The notes: generated by a model not told the origin, from the letters alone. Positions 1-9,937 are shown, counted from the stretch's first letter. The stretch is 62,604 nt of DNA from a bacterium (GCA_026224825.1 JAMFRO010000062.1:1-62604); one strand, 5' to 3'. Made by a program: numbers and translations.

Positions 1-179
1 AGACCCCCATTAGTTGAAGACTTAAAAAAGAGGCCTGCCACTTCGGTGTTTGAAACACCGGGGAGGCAGGCCTCTTTTTTAAGTCTTAAGTAGCGGGATC
101 CAAGGGCCTTTCGGCCCTTGGCGGGTCGTCACGCCGGAGGCGTGCTTCGCACGACGGCAGAGCCCTGGCCTTTTTCCTT
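1..179 (+). repeat. Large palindromic repeat, copy 1 (left part missing)
   Basis: The window opens inside this element. A perfect 23-bp stem pairs 17-39 with 65-87 (arms begin AAGACTTAAAAAAGAGG and end CTTTTTTAAGTCTT). Its loop at 40-64 holds a smaller stem (44-50 with 54-60). To the right comes the constant block: GGGATCCAAGGG, the hairpin CCAAGGGCC..GGCCCTTGG, then AGAGCCCTGGCC and a T-rich end near 179. Relative to the other copies there is an insertion of about 25-30 bp near 127-155 that is itself a small hairpin (CACGCC-GGA-GGCGTG). The T-rich end directly abuts the DUF1330 stop codon at 180. Confidence 0.85.
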
Positions 180-488
180 TTACCTCTGCCCCGGACGAAG
201 CTTATTCTCGAAGGTCCAGATCGTGCCGTCAGAACCGTCCAGGCGTTGTTGTTTCCAGGGGGCGTAGGCGGGGTCGGCCAGGAAGTCGTGGATGTCTTTC
301 TCGGTGGGGAAGGTGAGGATGATCATGACCCCTGGGGTTGGTGCGTTGCCTTCCACCACGGATACGGGGCCGGAGGAGACGATGCGTTTACCGCCGTAGC
401 CTTCGTAGATATCGGGCACCTTCTCCATATATTCCTTCACCCAGGCGGTGTCGTGGATATCGAGCGTAACAACCATATATGCGGTCAT
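180..488 (-). CDS. DUF1330 family protein
   Basis: A 102-residue protein of the small ferredoxin-like alpha+beta DUF1330 fold (dimeric alpha/beta barrel). The reading frame stays open far upstream, but the start MTAYMVVTLDI at 488 is preferred: it has AGAGGAA about 6 bases upstream, and the protein then begins with the family's usual first strand. Family-like segments are the N-terminal strand, the central KRIVSSGPVSVVEG strand and the region leading to PAYAPWKQQR. Function is unknown for most members; no catalytic residues can be assigned. It is transcribed toward the large repeat, whose hairpins directly follow its stop and may end its transcript. The divergent neighbour is the AIM24-like gene. 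Confidence 0.8.
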   Translation of the reverse strand: MTAYMVVTLDIHDTAWVKEYMEKVPDIYEGYGGKRIVSSGPVSVVEGNAPTPGVMIILTFPTEKDIHDFLADPAYAPWKQQRLDGSDGTIWTFENKLRPGQR

Positions 489-624
489 GTTGGTTCCTCT
501 TGGACAATTTGCCCCGCACTCATAGCCGCCTGCGTGGACAAGGCAACATGTCCGGGCAAATTTCCATCTTTCCGCCCGCGCAAAAAAATGCTGTGATACC
601 GTTATCATCACCGGGAGCCCGCCC

Positions 625-1389
625 ATGAAACACACCATTACCGGCACCACCATGCCTGTCCTGCAGATCGGCCTCGACCCAGGCGAGACCATCATCTCGG
701 AACCCGGCGAATTCTCCTGGATGACGGACAACATCACCCTCAACACCACCACCCAGACCGCCGGCACGCGCGGCATTTTCGGCGCCATCGGCCGGGCCAT
801 ATCGGGCGGCGGGCTGTTCATGACCGAGTACACCGCGCAAGGCGGCGCCGGGCTGGTGGCTTTCGCGGCAAAAGTTCCCGGCACCATCCATCAGCTCGAT
901 GTCCCGGCCGGCCATAGCTACATGATCCACAAGCACGGCTTCCTCGCCGCCACACCAGGCGTGCAACTCACCACCGGCTTCCAGCGCCAGCTCGGCGCCG
1001 GCCTGTTCGGCGGCAACGGCTTTATCATGCAACGCCTGCAGGGCCCGTGCGAAGCCTTCGTGGAGCTGGGCGGCGAGAGCGTGGTTTACGATTTGCGCCC
1101 CGGCGAATCCATCCAGGTCCACCCCGGCCATGTCGGCATGTTCCAGGAAACCATAAATTTCGACATCGTCCTGCTGCGCGGCATTAAAAACATGTTCTTC
1201 GGTGGCGACGGTCTTTACGTTGCCCGCCTCACCGGCCCCGGCAAGGTCTGGCTGCAGAGCATGACCATGCCCAACCTGGCGCATTCCATCGCCCCCTATC
1301 TCGGCGGCGAGACCGTTTCAGCCAGCCCGACGCAAATCGGCGGTGCCGCCATCGCCGGCTCCATCCTGGGCGACATCTTCAGAAGCTAA
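625..1389 (+). CDS. TIGR00266 / AIM24 family protein
   Basis: A 254-residue protein of the AIM24 (DUF124, TIGR00266) family, a beta-rich fold built from repeated sheets and rich in glycine. The N-terminal segment QIGLDPGETIISEPGEFSWMTDN and the run GRAISGGGLFMTEY around residues 50-70 are typical. The C-terminus GAAIAGSILGDIFRS is a glycine/alanine helix. In yeast AIM24 is mitochondrial; the bacterial role is not established. Start: ATG at 625 with GGGAG about 6 bases upstream. Its stop overlaps the convergent UPF0280 gene by four bases. Confidence 0.85.
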   Translation: MKHTITGTTMPVLQIGLDPGETIISEPGEFSWMTDNITLNTTTQTAGTRGIFGAIGRAISGGGLFMTEYTAQGGAGLVAFAAKVPGTIHQLDVPAGHSYMIHKHGFLAATPGVQLTTGFQRQLGAGLFGGNGFIMQRLQGPCEAFVELGGESVVYDLRPGESIQVHPGHVGMFQETINFDIVLLRGIKNMFFGGDGLYVARLTGPGKVWLQSMTMPNLAHSIAPYLGGETVSASPTQIGGAAIAGSILGDIFRS

Positions 1390-2234
1390 GCTTCGAGGCT
1401 CAGCATCGACCTCAGGCTGAGATAAGGCGGGCTGACGAGGAAATGTGCCTCCTCCAGTGTCATTACGGCGAGCGTAATGATGCCCGCGGCAAACAACGCC
1501 TGGGCCATCTCGCCCCCTTGCGCCATCAACCCCGCCGCTTCATCCCCGGCAACATCCTGCCGTGCATATACACCCAGGCCGCCCAGCACGCTTTCCGGCG
1601 CGATAATCGTGGCGGCCACGCTTTGGGCTCCCGTGGTGGGAAGCATGCGCGCGCTGATGCTGCCCAGGGCCGCCTCGGCCACCGCGCAAGACGTTGCGGC
1701 GGTGTAGATCCTGTCCACATAGCCGAGCGCCACACCGTCAAAGCGCCAGCCGGCGCCCGCAAGCGCACGCGTACTCACCGTCGAGCGGATCGGCACCTTG
1801 GCCTCGTGGCGCGGGAATTCACACCAATCCATCACATGCGGGCTGATGCTCTGCCTCTCGGCCAGATGGAACGCCACTGCCCCACGGTTATTGACAAATG
1901 CCCGGTCCGGCAGCCCGCCTTGCATCATGGCGGCGAGCACATCGTCGGCCACAGCCCCTGCCAGCGCCGTAACCGGCCCCAGCGCTCCGGGCACCAGCGC
2001 GCAAGCGGCCGCCGCGCGCAGCCCTGCTGCCGTGCACGGCGCCAGCCCACCCTGCAGCCGCGGTATATCCTCTTCCAATTCAAGCACCAGCGTCCGCGCC
2101 CGTTCAATCGCCGCATTATAGGCGCGGCCCACCTCGCTGGGCTGCCCAAAAGCCTGGACGATGAGATTTAGCGCGCCATTCTGCAGATGCAGCCTTTTGC
2201 CATCCGGCAGCCAGGCCACGCGCAAACGTCTCAC
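1386..2234 (-). CDS. UPF0280 family protein (ApbE-like)
   Basis: A 282-residue protein matching the UPF0280 family, which shares its fold with ApbE FAD:protein FMN transferases. Visible signatures are LPDGKRLHLQNG (about 9-20), the motif AGAVADDVLAAM (92-103) and VNNRGAVAFHLA (114-125), where family members carry an asparagine-rich nucleotide-binding-like loop. No function has been shown for the family. The start is GTG at 2234, because an in-frame stop lies a short way upstream and no ATG is available near the N-terminal motif; the RBS is weak. It converges on the AIM24 gene. Confidence 0.75.
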   Translation of the reverse strand: MRRLRVAWLPDGKRLHLQNGALNLIVQAFGQPSEVGRAYNAAIERARTLVLELEEDIPRLQGGLAPCTAAGLRAAAACALVPGALGPVTALAGAVADDVLAAMMQGGLPDRAFVNNRGAVAFHLAERQSISPHVMDWCEFPRHEAKVPIRSTVSTRALAGAGWRFDGVALGYVDRIYTAATSCAVAEAALGSISARMLPTTGAQSVAATIIAPESVLGGLGVYARQDVAGDEAAGLMAQGGEMAQALFAAGIITLAVMTLEEAHFLVSPPYLSLRSMLSLEA

Positions 2235-2397
2235 GCGGCACCACCACTGCGCATAACTGCATCATGCCTTTGCAGGCCGGCAGCGAAACATTGGCATACC
2301 ATCTGTTACGCATAAACCGCGCAATGTTAGCGGGCAAGCACCCCAGGTAGCCGGGCCGCCGAACCCGTCCTAACGAAAGCGCCCTACCGAAAACGCC

Positions 2398-3504
2398 CTA
2401 CCGAAAACGCATGGGGTCGATAGCGGCAATAATCCCACCCGCCGGCCCAGGGTCTTCCCCTTGCACCATCGCCGTAATCAACGCGCTCGCCGCCGGTGCC
2501 GTCTGAATCCCATACCCGCCCTGCCCCACGGCCCAGAAAAACCCCGGCGCGTCCTTATCAAACCCAAAGGCCAGCGAGCGGTCCGGCGCAAACGTGCGCA
2601 ACCCGGCCCAGCTATGCTCCACCCGCTTCACCTTTATATCCAGCGCCTGCTGCATGCGGTCTATGCCGATGGCGATATCCAGCTCATCCGGCTGCACATC
2701 ATGCGGCACATCCGGCGTCTCATCGCAGGGCGTCACCATCAGTCTGCTCCGCGCCTCGGTCCGCGCATACCAATCATGCCCGGCCGATTGCACCAGCGGC
2801 CAATGCTCCACATCCCAAGGCGCAGGGTCGATGATCGCCGCCGTCCGCCGGCACGGCACCAGCCCGATGGGCGCCAGCCCCGCGATTTTCGCCACCTCAT
2901 CCCCCCAGGCGCCGGCGGCGTTAATCACGATGGGCGCGGTAATCACCGCCCCACCCGAGGTCTCAACCTCCCAAACCCCGTTCTTGCGCTCAATCCGCCC
3001 GGCCCGGTGGCGCAGGAGCAAAACCCCGCCCGCCGCGCGCGCCCGGCGCAGATAAAACTGATGCAGCGCCGCCACATCCATATCGAACCCATCGGATTCC
3101 AGCCCGGCCCGCACGGCATAGCCATCGATGATCGCCGGGCAGAGTTCCTTGGCCGCCTTGAGGGAAATCTCCTCAATCCCCAGATCCTGACCAATCAGCG
3201 CATCCAGCGCCAGAATATGCTCCGCCGGTGCCAGATACAAAATCCGCCGCCCGATCGCGAGGCTGTCCGTACCAATATCCGCAGGCGGGTTCTGGTAAAA
3301 ATCGTATGAGAGGCCGGTGAGCACGCGCACATCCGCCGGCCCGTAATTGCGTATCCAGATCGCCGCCGAGCGCCCGGTGGTATGAAACCCGGCCTGCGCC
3401 TCCATCTCCACCAGCGCCACTCTATGCGTGGCCCCCAGCCCCGCCGCCACCGAGGCCCCGACAATCCCAGCGCCGATCACGGCAATATCAAATGTCTCGC
3501 TCAT
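2398..3504 (-). CDS. FAD-dependent oxidoreductase, DAO family (D-amino-acid or glycine oxidase-like)
   Basis: A 368-residue flavoprotein of the DAO family (D-amino-acid dehydrogenase, glycine oxidase, sarcosine oxidase group). The N-terminal dinucleotide motif VIGAGIVGAS sits at about 8-17, followed by an acidic strand end (ALVEME). The second FAD-contact strand is VINAAGAWGDEVA. The C-terminal FAD-binding loop is FFWAVGQGGYGIQTAPA. Best guess is oxidation of a D-amino acid or N-methyl amino acid; the substrate cannot be read from sequence. The start at 3504 overlaps the TGA of the upstream esterase by four bases, which implies translational coupling. The 3' end has a 14-bp tandem duplication (CCTACCGAAAACGC) that includes the stop. 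Confidence 0.85.
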   Translation of the reverse strand: MSETFDIAVIGAGIVGASVAAGLGATHRVALVEMEAQAGFHTTGRSAAIWIRNYGPADVRVLTGLSYDFYQNPPADIGTDSLAIGRRILYLAPAEHILALDALIGQDLGIEEISLKAAKELCPAIIDGYAVRAGLESDGFDMDVAALHQFYLRRARAAGGVLLLRHRAGRIERKNGVWEVETSGGAVITAPIVINAAGAWGDEVAKIAGLAPIGLVPCRRTAAIIDPAPWDVEHWPLVQSAGHDWYARTEARSRLMVTPCDETPDVPHDVQPDELDIAIGIDRMQQALDIKVKRVEHSWAGLRTFAPDRSLAFGFDKDAPGFFWAVGQGGYGIQTAPAASALITAMVQGEDPGPAGGIIAAIDPMRFR

Positions 3505-4265
3505 ATGCCGCAAAACGCCTTCAGCGCCGCGATCACCTCACGCGGCCTATCCGCATGCAGCCAATGCGCCGCCCCCTCGATGCTCTGCCTGGCCGCCCCA
3601 GGAAAAAGCGCATCAATCGCCCCTTCAGCCTCCGGCCCGACATAGCCGGAGTCAGCCCCGCGCAAAAACAGCGTCGGCCCGGTAAAGGGGTGCTGCCCCG
3701 GCAGCGCCTTCCAGCCCAGCAGATCCGGCATCGCCGCCTGGATCTCCTTCAGCCCCACACGCCAGCGCGGGCTCGCCCCCAGCACCAGATTATTCAACAG
3801 AAACGCCCGCATCGGCGCGGCCTTCACAATCTGCGCCAGCGCCTGATCCGCCTCGCCCCGCGTCAGCCCGGGCGACAGAGGCAGCGCCAGCATCGCCTTC
3901 ACGTATTCATCATAATCATGGTCATAGGCTATGGGCGCGATATCCATCACCACCAATTTCGTCACCATCTCCGGCCGCGTCAGCGCCAGCGCCATCGCCG
4001 TCTTGCCGCCCAGCGAATGCCCGATAATCCCGGCACGGGCGATCCCCAGAGAAGCCAGCGTCTCCACCACATCCCCCGCCATGGTGGCAAAATCCATCGG
4101 CAGCCCATGCGGGCTTTCCCCATGGTTGCGCAAATCCAGCGCGATCACCTTCGCCCCCAGGCTCAGCGCGCGCGTCAGAATCCCCAGATTACGGGCTGCC
4201 CCGAACAACCCATGCACCAGCACCAGAGGCTCGCCGTCACCCGTCACAGCCGCGTTCAAGATCAT
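3501..4265 (-). CDS. Alpha/beta hydrolase, YbfF-like esterase
   Basis: A 254-residue cytoplasmic alpha/beta hydrolase most like E. coli YbfF, an acyl-CoA/thioester-type esterase. The oxyanion segment VHGLFG is at 17-22, the nucleophile elbow GHSLGG places Ser84, and the catalytic His lies in GAAHWLHA near residue 234, with an Asp in LRGADSGYV. LRNHGESP and MDIAPI are also family-typical. The frame is open to 4301 through a TTG, but ATG 4265 gives the usual N-terminus. It is the first gene of a two-gene unit with the DAO oxidoreductase (ATGA overlap). The physiological ester is unknown. Confidence 0.85.
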   Translation of the reverse strand: MILNAAVTGDGEPLVLVHGLFGAARNLGILTRALSLGAKVIALDLRNHGESPHGLPMDFATMAGDVVETLASLGIARAGIIGHSLGGKTAMALALTRPEMVTKLVVMDIAPIAYDHDYDEYVKAMLALPLSPGLTRGEADQALAQIVKAAPMRAFLLNNLVLGASPRWRVGLKEIQAAMPDLLGWKALPGQHPFTGPTLFLRGADSGYVGPEAEGAIDALFPGAARQSIEGAAHWLHADRPREVIAALKAFCGI

Positions 4266-4347
4266 GACCACAGTGTTGCGGCGCGCCCGAAAAAATCTCA
4301 AGCCCCACTTAATTCACGCGGGCAAAAATTCGCGCTAACCAAGATGC

Positions 4348-5565
4348 ATGATTCTCTCCCTGGTTGTGCTCTGCGCCCTCTGCACCCTGAGCCTGACCCT
4401 GTTATTCCCGCGCGCCGCCACCATCCTCTGGCTCCTGGCCTTGGCCACCTCGCCGGATGCCTGGCTCGACAATCTGGCCGGCACTGCCCAGCACGAAACC
4501 ATCATCGCTCTGCTCAAAGCCTACGGCCTGGTCATCCTCGCCGCCCTCACCCTGCGCCACGGCCTCAAACGCGACCGCTACAACCCCGCCTTCGCCTTTA
4601 TCGCCATGTTCCTCACCGGGCTGCTGCACGGCCTCTACCCCGGCCTCTCGCTCCTCTCCTCGCTACGCTCCCTCATCGGCTCCGCCAGCCCGTTTCTGTT
4701 CTCCTTCACCCGCCTGCCCGAGAATGTCTGCCGCGCCATCATCTGGGCCATACTCTGGGGCCCGCTCTGCGCCATCGGCTTCAACCTCATCCTCACCGCC
4801 GCCGGGCTGGACCATATGTATGTGTTCGAACAAGGCGCGCTCCGCCTCGGCGCCACCGGCCAGCCGCCCTTCCTGGCCGGCTTCGCCCTCATCGGCCTCT
4901 ATGCCGCACTCGTGGAAACCCTCACCAACCCGCGCCGCGGTATCCTCGCCGCCCTGGCCATCAACTTCACCATCATCCTGCTCACCGGCGCCCGCGCCCC
5001 GCTCGCCATCGCCTGTTTCGAGATTCTGGCCCTGCTCATCCTGCAACGCCGCCTCGTCCTCCTCGCCGCCGCCGGGACGCTGGCCACCGCCGCCCTATTA
5101 TTCTCGGGCTCCCTCGGCTTCATCCGCATCATCGGCCTCACCCAGCTCGGCGAGGCCGCCAACCTCTCCAACCGCAACCTCGTCTGGCCCTATTTCCAGC
5201 AGGCTTTCTGGTCCTCCCCCTTCGTCGGCTGGGGTGTGGGTGCGGGCAAAATCATCATCCCCGTCACCTCCCAGCTCAACAGCCTGCTCGGCACCAACGC
5301 CGCGCATGACGAATACCTGCGCATCGGCACGGAAGGCGGCATGCTCGGCCTGGCCCTGCTCATCGCCCTCATCGCCCTCTGGGTCCGCCGCGGCACCGCC
5401 CCCATGGCCCCGGCCCCGCGCTGGCTCACGCGCCTCATTTTCATTGGCTTCGCGGTCCATTCGGCCACAGACAACACAATGATTGCAACCACTAGCAGCG
5501 CCTTCTTCCTATGGGCCAGCGCCGTCTTCGCAACGGCGGAAAATAGGTCTACACCCGCCGCATGA
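4348..5565 (+). CDS. O-antigen ligase/polymerase-like membrane protein (Wzy_C)
   Basis: A 405-residue integral inner-membrane protein with about 10-12 hydrophobic segments. The long periplasmic loop contains SNRNLVWPYFQQAFWSSP followed by GWGVGAG and later AHDEYLRIGTEGG; this Arg..Gly..His-x-x-Tyr arrangement is characteristic of the Wzy_C family (O-antigen ligases WaaL, polymerases, related glycosyl-transfer enzymes). Probable role: transfer or polymerisation of a lipid-linked sugar chain, though the acceptor is not identifiable. Start ATG 4348 lies in a short divergent spacer from the esterase gene. It overlaps the next gene by ATGA at 5562-5565. Confidence 0.8.
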   Translation: MILSLVVLCALCTLSLTLLFPRAATILWLLALATSPDAWLDNLAGTAQHETIIALLKAYGLVILAALTLRHGLKRDRYNPAFAFIAMFLTGLLHGLYPGLSLLSSLRSLIGSASPFLFSFTRLPENVCRAIIWAILWGPLCAIGFNLILTAAGLDHMYVFEQGALRLGATGQPPFLAGFALIGLYAALVETLTNPRRGILAALAINFTIILLTGARAPLAIACFEILALLILQRRLVLLAAAGTLATAALLFSGSLGFIRIIGLTQLGEAANLSNRNLVWPYFQQAFWSSPFVGWGVGAGKIIIPVTSQLNSLLGTNAAHDEYLRIGTEGGMLGLALLIALIALWVRRGTAPMAPAPRWLTRLIFIGFAVHSATDNTMIATTSSAFFLWASAVFATAENRSTPAA

Positions 5566-6545
5566 TCACGCGCCGCCTGGCCCTCGCCACGCCCTTCGCC
5601 CTGCTCGCCGGCAAAGCCTTCGGCGAGTCCGCCCCCCCCATCTGCATGGTGATGAACTCCGCCGGCGCCTCGGTCTCTATCATCGACATGACCACGCGCC
5701 AGGTCATCGCCACGGAACCCGCCTTCCGCGAGCCCAGCCACTGGGCCCTGACGCCCGACCGCCAGACCCTCTACGTGTGTGATGCCAGCGGCAACGCCTT
5801 CTTCGCCTTCGACCCCATCACCGGGGCACCCAAAGGCCATGTAAAAATCGCCGACCCCTACCAGCTCGCCTATTCCCCGGACGAAAAATACCTGGTCGTC
5901 AACGCGCTCCGCCTCGACCATGTCGATGTCTACGATGCCACCACCCTGGCCCTCGTAAAACGCTTCAAATCCGGCAAAATGCCCAGCCATCTGGATTTCT
6001 CGCCCGACTCCCGCTGGTGCTTCTCCTCCCAGCAAGAATCGGACACACTCTTCTCCTTCGACATGGCAACCCTCACCGAGCGCTGGACCGTGCCCATCGG
6101 CACCACCCCCGCCGGCGTGCTCTGGCTCAACGGCAAGCTCATCGTCTGCATCATGGGCGAGGACGGCATCATCGAGGTCGATCCCATCGACGGCCACATC
6201 ATCCGCCGCCGCAAAACCGGCCCCGGCGCGCATAATGTGTTCCTCGATGAAGCCAACAACATCCTCTACATTTCCAACCGCGGCCCAGGCGCCACCTCCC
6301 TCACCGCGCTGGACCCGGAAACGCTCGAAATCAAACGCAACTACCCCATCCCCGGCGGCCCGGACGACATCGGCATCGCCCCCGACGGCAAAATCTGGAT
6401 ATCCCTCCGCTTCGCCGAAGACGTCGCCATCCTCGACCCCGCCACCGGCACCTACGACACCATCCCCGTCGGCCGCTCCCCGCACGGGCTGTACCTGAGC
6501 ACCAGCCTCACCCGCAAAGGCCGGCTAACGGCGGAAACCGTCTAA
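5562..6545 (+). CDS. Exported YncE/YVTN-type beta-propeller protein
   Basis: A 327-residue secreted seven-bladed propeller-like protein. Residues 1-21 form a signal peptide with a twin arginine (MITRRLALATPFALLAGKAFG), possibly Tat-type although the full SRRxFLK motif is absent. Repeated blade segments of about 40 residues carry DPITG, DATTL, DPIDG, DPETL and DPATG turns, as in YncE or surface-layer YVTN propellers. Function is unknown; such proteins are scaffolds or cofactor-binding exported proteins. It is translationally coupled to the O-antigen ligase-like gene, suggesting a shared envelope role. Confidence 0.8.
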   Translation: MITRRLALATPFALLAGKAFGESAPPICMVMNSAGASVSIIDMTTRQVIATEPAFREPSHWALTPDRQTLYVCDASGNAFFAFDPITGAPKGHVKIADPYQLAYSPDEKYLVVNALRLDHVDVYDATTLALVKRFKSGKMPSHLDFSPDSRWCFSSQQESDTLFSFDMATLTERWTVPIGTTPAGVLWLNGKLIVCIMGEDGIIEVDPIDGHIIRRRKTGPGAHNVFLDEANNILYISNRGPGATSLTALDPETLEIKRNYPIPGGPDDIGIAPDGKIWISLRFAEDVAILDPATGTYDTIPVGRSPHGLYLSTSLTRKGRLTAETV

Positions 6546-6559
6546 CCCCACGCCCTCCA

Positions 6560-6642
6560 ACACCGTCATGTCCGCCCCCACACCGTCATACCCGCCCACA
6601 CCGTCATACCCGCCCACACCGTCATACCCGCGAAAGCGGGTA
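6560..6642. repeat. 18-bp tandem repeats ending in a REP-like hairpin
   Basis: Three exact or nearly exact units of ACACCGTCATACCCGCCC (6580-6597, 6598-6615, 6616-6633) follow a degenerate unit at 6560-6579. The last unit runs into the palindrome TACCCGC-GAAA-GCGGGTA (6625-6642). The hairpin type is common between alphaproteobacterial genes. The array probably arose by slippage from the arm of the palindrome. Confidence 0.85.
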
Positions 6643-6683
6643 TCTTCTCGCCCCACCCCAGCATCCAGGCTATAAGGCACCCC

Positions 6684-7619
6684 ATGGGTATCGACCGCCT
6701 CTTCTCGAACCTCGCCGGCATCATGGACCAGCACCTCGTGCTGCCCATCCTCTACCATTTCCACTGGATGGAATGGGACGACCTCGCCTTCGACTGGTGC
6801 CTGATCTGCATCTACGGCCTGTTCGCGGTCATCCTCACCTACGCCATCTGCTGGCCGGCGGAAAAACTCTTCCCCATCGAGCGCTGGGATAACCAAAAAG
6901 CCGTGCTGACGGACGTGTTCTACACCCTGCTCAACCGCGTCGGTGTCGTCCCCATCATCACCTTCCTGCTGTTCTACCAGGTGCAAACAGCATTCACCGG
7001 CTGGCTAGTGGATTTGAACTTCATCCCCCCCACGCTGGAAGAGCTGGTCCCCCCGCTCTTCGGCCACCCCTTCCTCACCTTCTGGGTCTACGCCCTCATC
7101 CTCGACTTCGCCGATTACTGGCGCCACCGCCTCTCGCACAGCTTCCGCGCCTGGTACGCTTTGCACGCCCTGCACCACGCCCAACGCCAGATGTCCTTCT
7201 GGTCCGACGACCGCAACCACCTCTTCGACGACGTCATCACCTTCCTGTGGTTCTTCATCATCGGCCTCGCCATCGGCATCCCGCCCCTGCAATTCCCCCT
7301 GCTCATCCTCATGCTGCGCTTCATCGAGAGCTTCTCCCACGCCAACATCGCCCTCTCCTTCGGCCCCCTGGAATGGCTGATCGTCTCCCCCCGCTTCCAC
7401 CGCCTCCACCACGGCCTGCGCGCCGCCGGCCGCAACAGTTGCAACTACGGCGGCGTCTTCCCCATCTGGGACATCATCTTCCGCACCGCCGATTTCTCTC
7501 CCATCTACCTACCCACGGGAGATGCAAAAGCGCCGGAGGCTCTGGCGACGGGCAGCTATCTGGAACAGCAGTTCACTGGCGCAAAAATGTTCCTTAACGT
7601 TTTAATTACAAAAACATAG
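6684..7619 (+). CDS. Sterol desaturase / fatty acid hydroxylase family membrane protein
   Basis: A 311-residue integral membrane di-iron hydroxylase. The eight-histidine signature is visible as HRLSH, HALHH and HRLHH, with an additional HANI in the intervening helix and a conserved acidic DDRNHLFDD loop. There are four to five hydrophobic segments, two before the first histidine box. Known relatives hydroxylate or desaturate sterols, fatty acids, carotenoids or hopanoid-type lipids; the substrate here is not known. The gene stands alone between a repeat and a lower-GC patch. Start ATG 6684 follows a short AAGGCACCCC leader with a moderate RBS. Confidence 0.85.
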   Translation: MGIDRLFSNLAGIMDQHLVLPILYHFHWMEWDDLAFDWCLICIYGLFAVILTYAICWPAEKLFPIERWDNQKAVLTDVFYTLLNRVGVVPIITFLLFYQVQTAFTGWLVDLNFIPPTLEELVPPLFGHPFLTFWVYALILDFADYWRHRLSHSFRAWYALHALHHAQRQMSFWSDDRNHLFDDVITFLWFFIIGLAIGIPPLQFPLLILMLRFIESFSHANIALSFGPLEWLIVSPRFHRLHHGLRAAGRNSCNYGGVFPIWDIIFRTADFSPIYLPTGDAKAPEALATGSYLEQQFTGAKMFLNVLITKT

Positions 7620-7689
7620 CGTTCTAACTCTTTTTTAATTTCTTCAGCCTGGAAATCGGCGTAAACACCCGACCTCCAAGAAGGAGGTA

Positions 7690-8088
7690 TTGTTGCCATA
7701 TATTTGTGATGCCGTTGATAGTCTTGTCACCATCCCGCCAAAGCCGAATGTCGGCACGGGGCAATGCGTCGCCCTGATCGAGGCCTACACCAATACGCCA
7801 AAGCCGGTTGCATCCTTCTGGAAAGAAGGCGTTGCCGTGCGTGGGAATTTAGCCATTCTGAAAGGCACCGCCATCGCGACGTTTGTCGGCGGAAAATATC
7901 TCAGCAATGCCACGGGCAACCATGCCGCTTTTTACATTAGCCAGGATGCCAGCGGCATCTGGGTTGTGGACCAATATGCCGGTAGTGGCGGTATCCGTAA
8001 GCGGCATTTACGCTTCAAAGGCAAAAAACCCGATGGCAGTTATGTCGACCCCAGCAATAATGGCGATGCATTTTCGGTGATCCAATGA
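7690..8088 (+). CDS. BPSL0067-like CHAP-type amidase, putative effector
   Basis: A protein of about 131 residues with a papain-like CHAP/NlpC layout: a catalytic-type cysteine in GTGQCVALIE, a histidine in GNHAAFYI and a polar residue in VVDQYAG. This matches the BPSL0067 family. No signal peptide is seen, which fits a protein delivered by another route (for example type VI secretion) or acting inside. AAGGAGG at 7681-7687 is a near-perfect Shine-Dalgarno; the start is a TTG, at 7690 or 7693. The next gene overlaps by ATGA. GC content is clearly below that of neighbours. Function as peptidoglycan amidase is inferred. Confidence 0.7.
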   Translation: MLPYICDAVDSLVTIPPKPNVGTGQCVALIEAYTNTPKPVASFWKEGVAVRGNLAILKGTAIATFVGGKYLSNATGNHAAFYISQDASGIWVVDQYAGSGGIRKRHLRFKGKKPDGSYVDPSNNGDAFSVIQ

Positions 8089-8504
8089 AGTCCAGGCTGG
8101 CACTATCAGCAGGGTTTTTAGGCGTCTTTGCGACGGCGCATGCTGCCCCCCTATGCCCTCCGGTTCTTCTGGCGGCCACAACCGCCATGGCGCCAGAAGG
8201 CTTTCACGCTTTCGCCGATGGCAACCCACCCCTTGCCGGCAAACCGGCACAAGCACAATTCAAGTTCGCCGGCGCCATGTTCTCCGAGCAAGCTCCCGAT
8301 CAATCCGGCTGGCTGGCCCCCGACAATAACAATGCGCAAGATCAAACCTGGGATTTTCGGGCAGACGAAGATCAGAATATATGGATTTCCTGCCGCTATG
8401 CCGGGACCTCGTTGTTGTTATCAAAGCCGTTGCCCGCCAGCATGGGGCATTGCCACGTTCACTCGGCCGATCATGGCGCAAGCCCCACGGTCGATTGCCA
8501 GTAA
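8085..8504 (+). CDS. STY0301-like secreted protein, putative partner or immunity protein
   Basis: A 139-residue exported protein. Residues 1-20 (MKSRLALSAGFLGVFATAHA) form a Sec signal peptide. The mature part has four to five cysteines, with CP near the N-terminus, ISCRYAGT, GHCHVH and a C-terminal DCQ, as in the STY0301 family. Those proteins often sit beside BPSL0067-type amidases; here the start codon overlaps the amidase stop (ATGA). Signal peptide plus coupling suggests a periplasmic inhibitor of the upstream enzyme, but the partner role is inference. The sequence is less GC-rich than argG downstream. Confidence 0.65.
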   Translation: MKSRLALSAGFLGVFATAHAAPLCPPVLLAATTAMAPEGFHAFADGNPPLAGKPAQAQFKFAGAMFSEQAPDQSGWLAPDNNNAQDQTWDFRADEDQNIWISCRYAGTSLLLSKPLPASMGHCHVHSADHGASPTVDCQ

Positions 8505-8544
8505 CCCTTGGCAAACACCCCGCCGGTAAATACAAGAGCCAATC

Positions 8545-9771
<1,227 letters not shown>

Positions 9772-9774
9772 CTT

Positions 9775-9820
9775 AAAAAGCAGCCGCTTTTTTGTAAAAA
9801 AGTGGCGCAAAAAACTTTTG
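9775..9820 (-). repeat. Small hairpin repeat (AAAGTTTTTGG family), copy A
   Basis: AAAAAGCAG is followed by the stem CCGCTTTTTT (9784-9793), loop GT and arm AAAAAAGTGG (9796-9805, one G/T mismatch), then CGCAAAAAACTTTTGG. It is the reverse complement of the family layout: AAAGTTTTTGG, variable stem, CTGCTTTTT. It lies just after the argG stop. Confidence 0.75.
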
Positions 9821-9822
9821 GA

Positions 9823-9851
9823 ACGCGGGGTCTTAAGGCCCCGTGTTTTTT
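9823..9851 (+). terminator. Intrinsic terminator after argG
   Basis: ACGCGGGG pairs with CCCCGTGT (one wobble) around the loop TCTTAAGG, and a run of six T follows. It is about 50 bases after the argG stop. Confidence 0.8.
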
Positions 9852-9937
9852 AATGCGTTACGATATTTCTGCCACAATGCTGTATTTTCAGGAAAACTTT
9901 GCCGCTGACATACGAATAAACATCAAAACCACCCCGC

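Noticed and set aside
3492..5309. A 605-residue + strand frame rich in Arg, His and Pro
   Set aside because: It covers the esterase, the O-antigen ligase-like gene and their spacer in a wrong frame; its composition is that of a shadow frame.
6560..6642. Short tandem repeats considered as a CRISPR array
   Set aside because: The units are contiguous with no spacers, and no cas genes are present.
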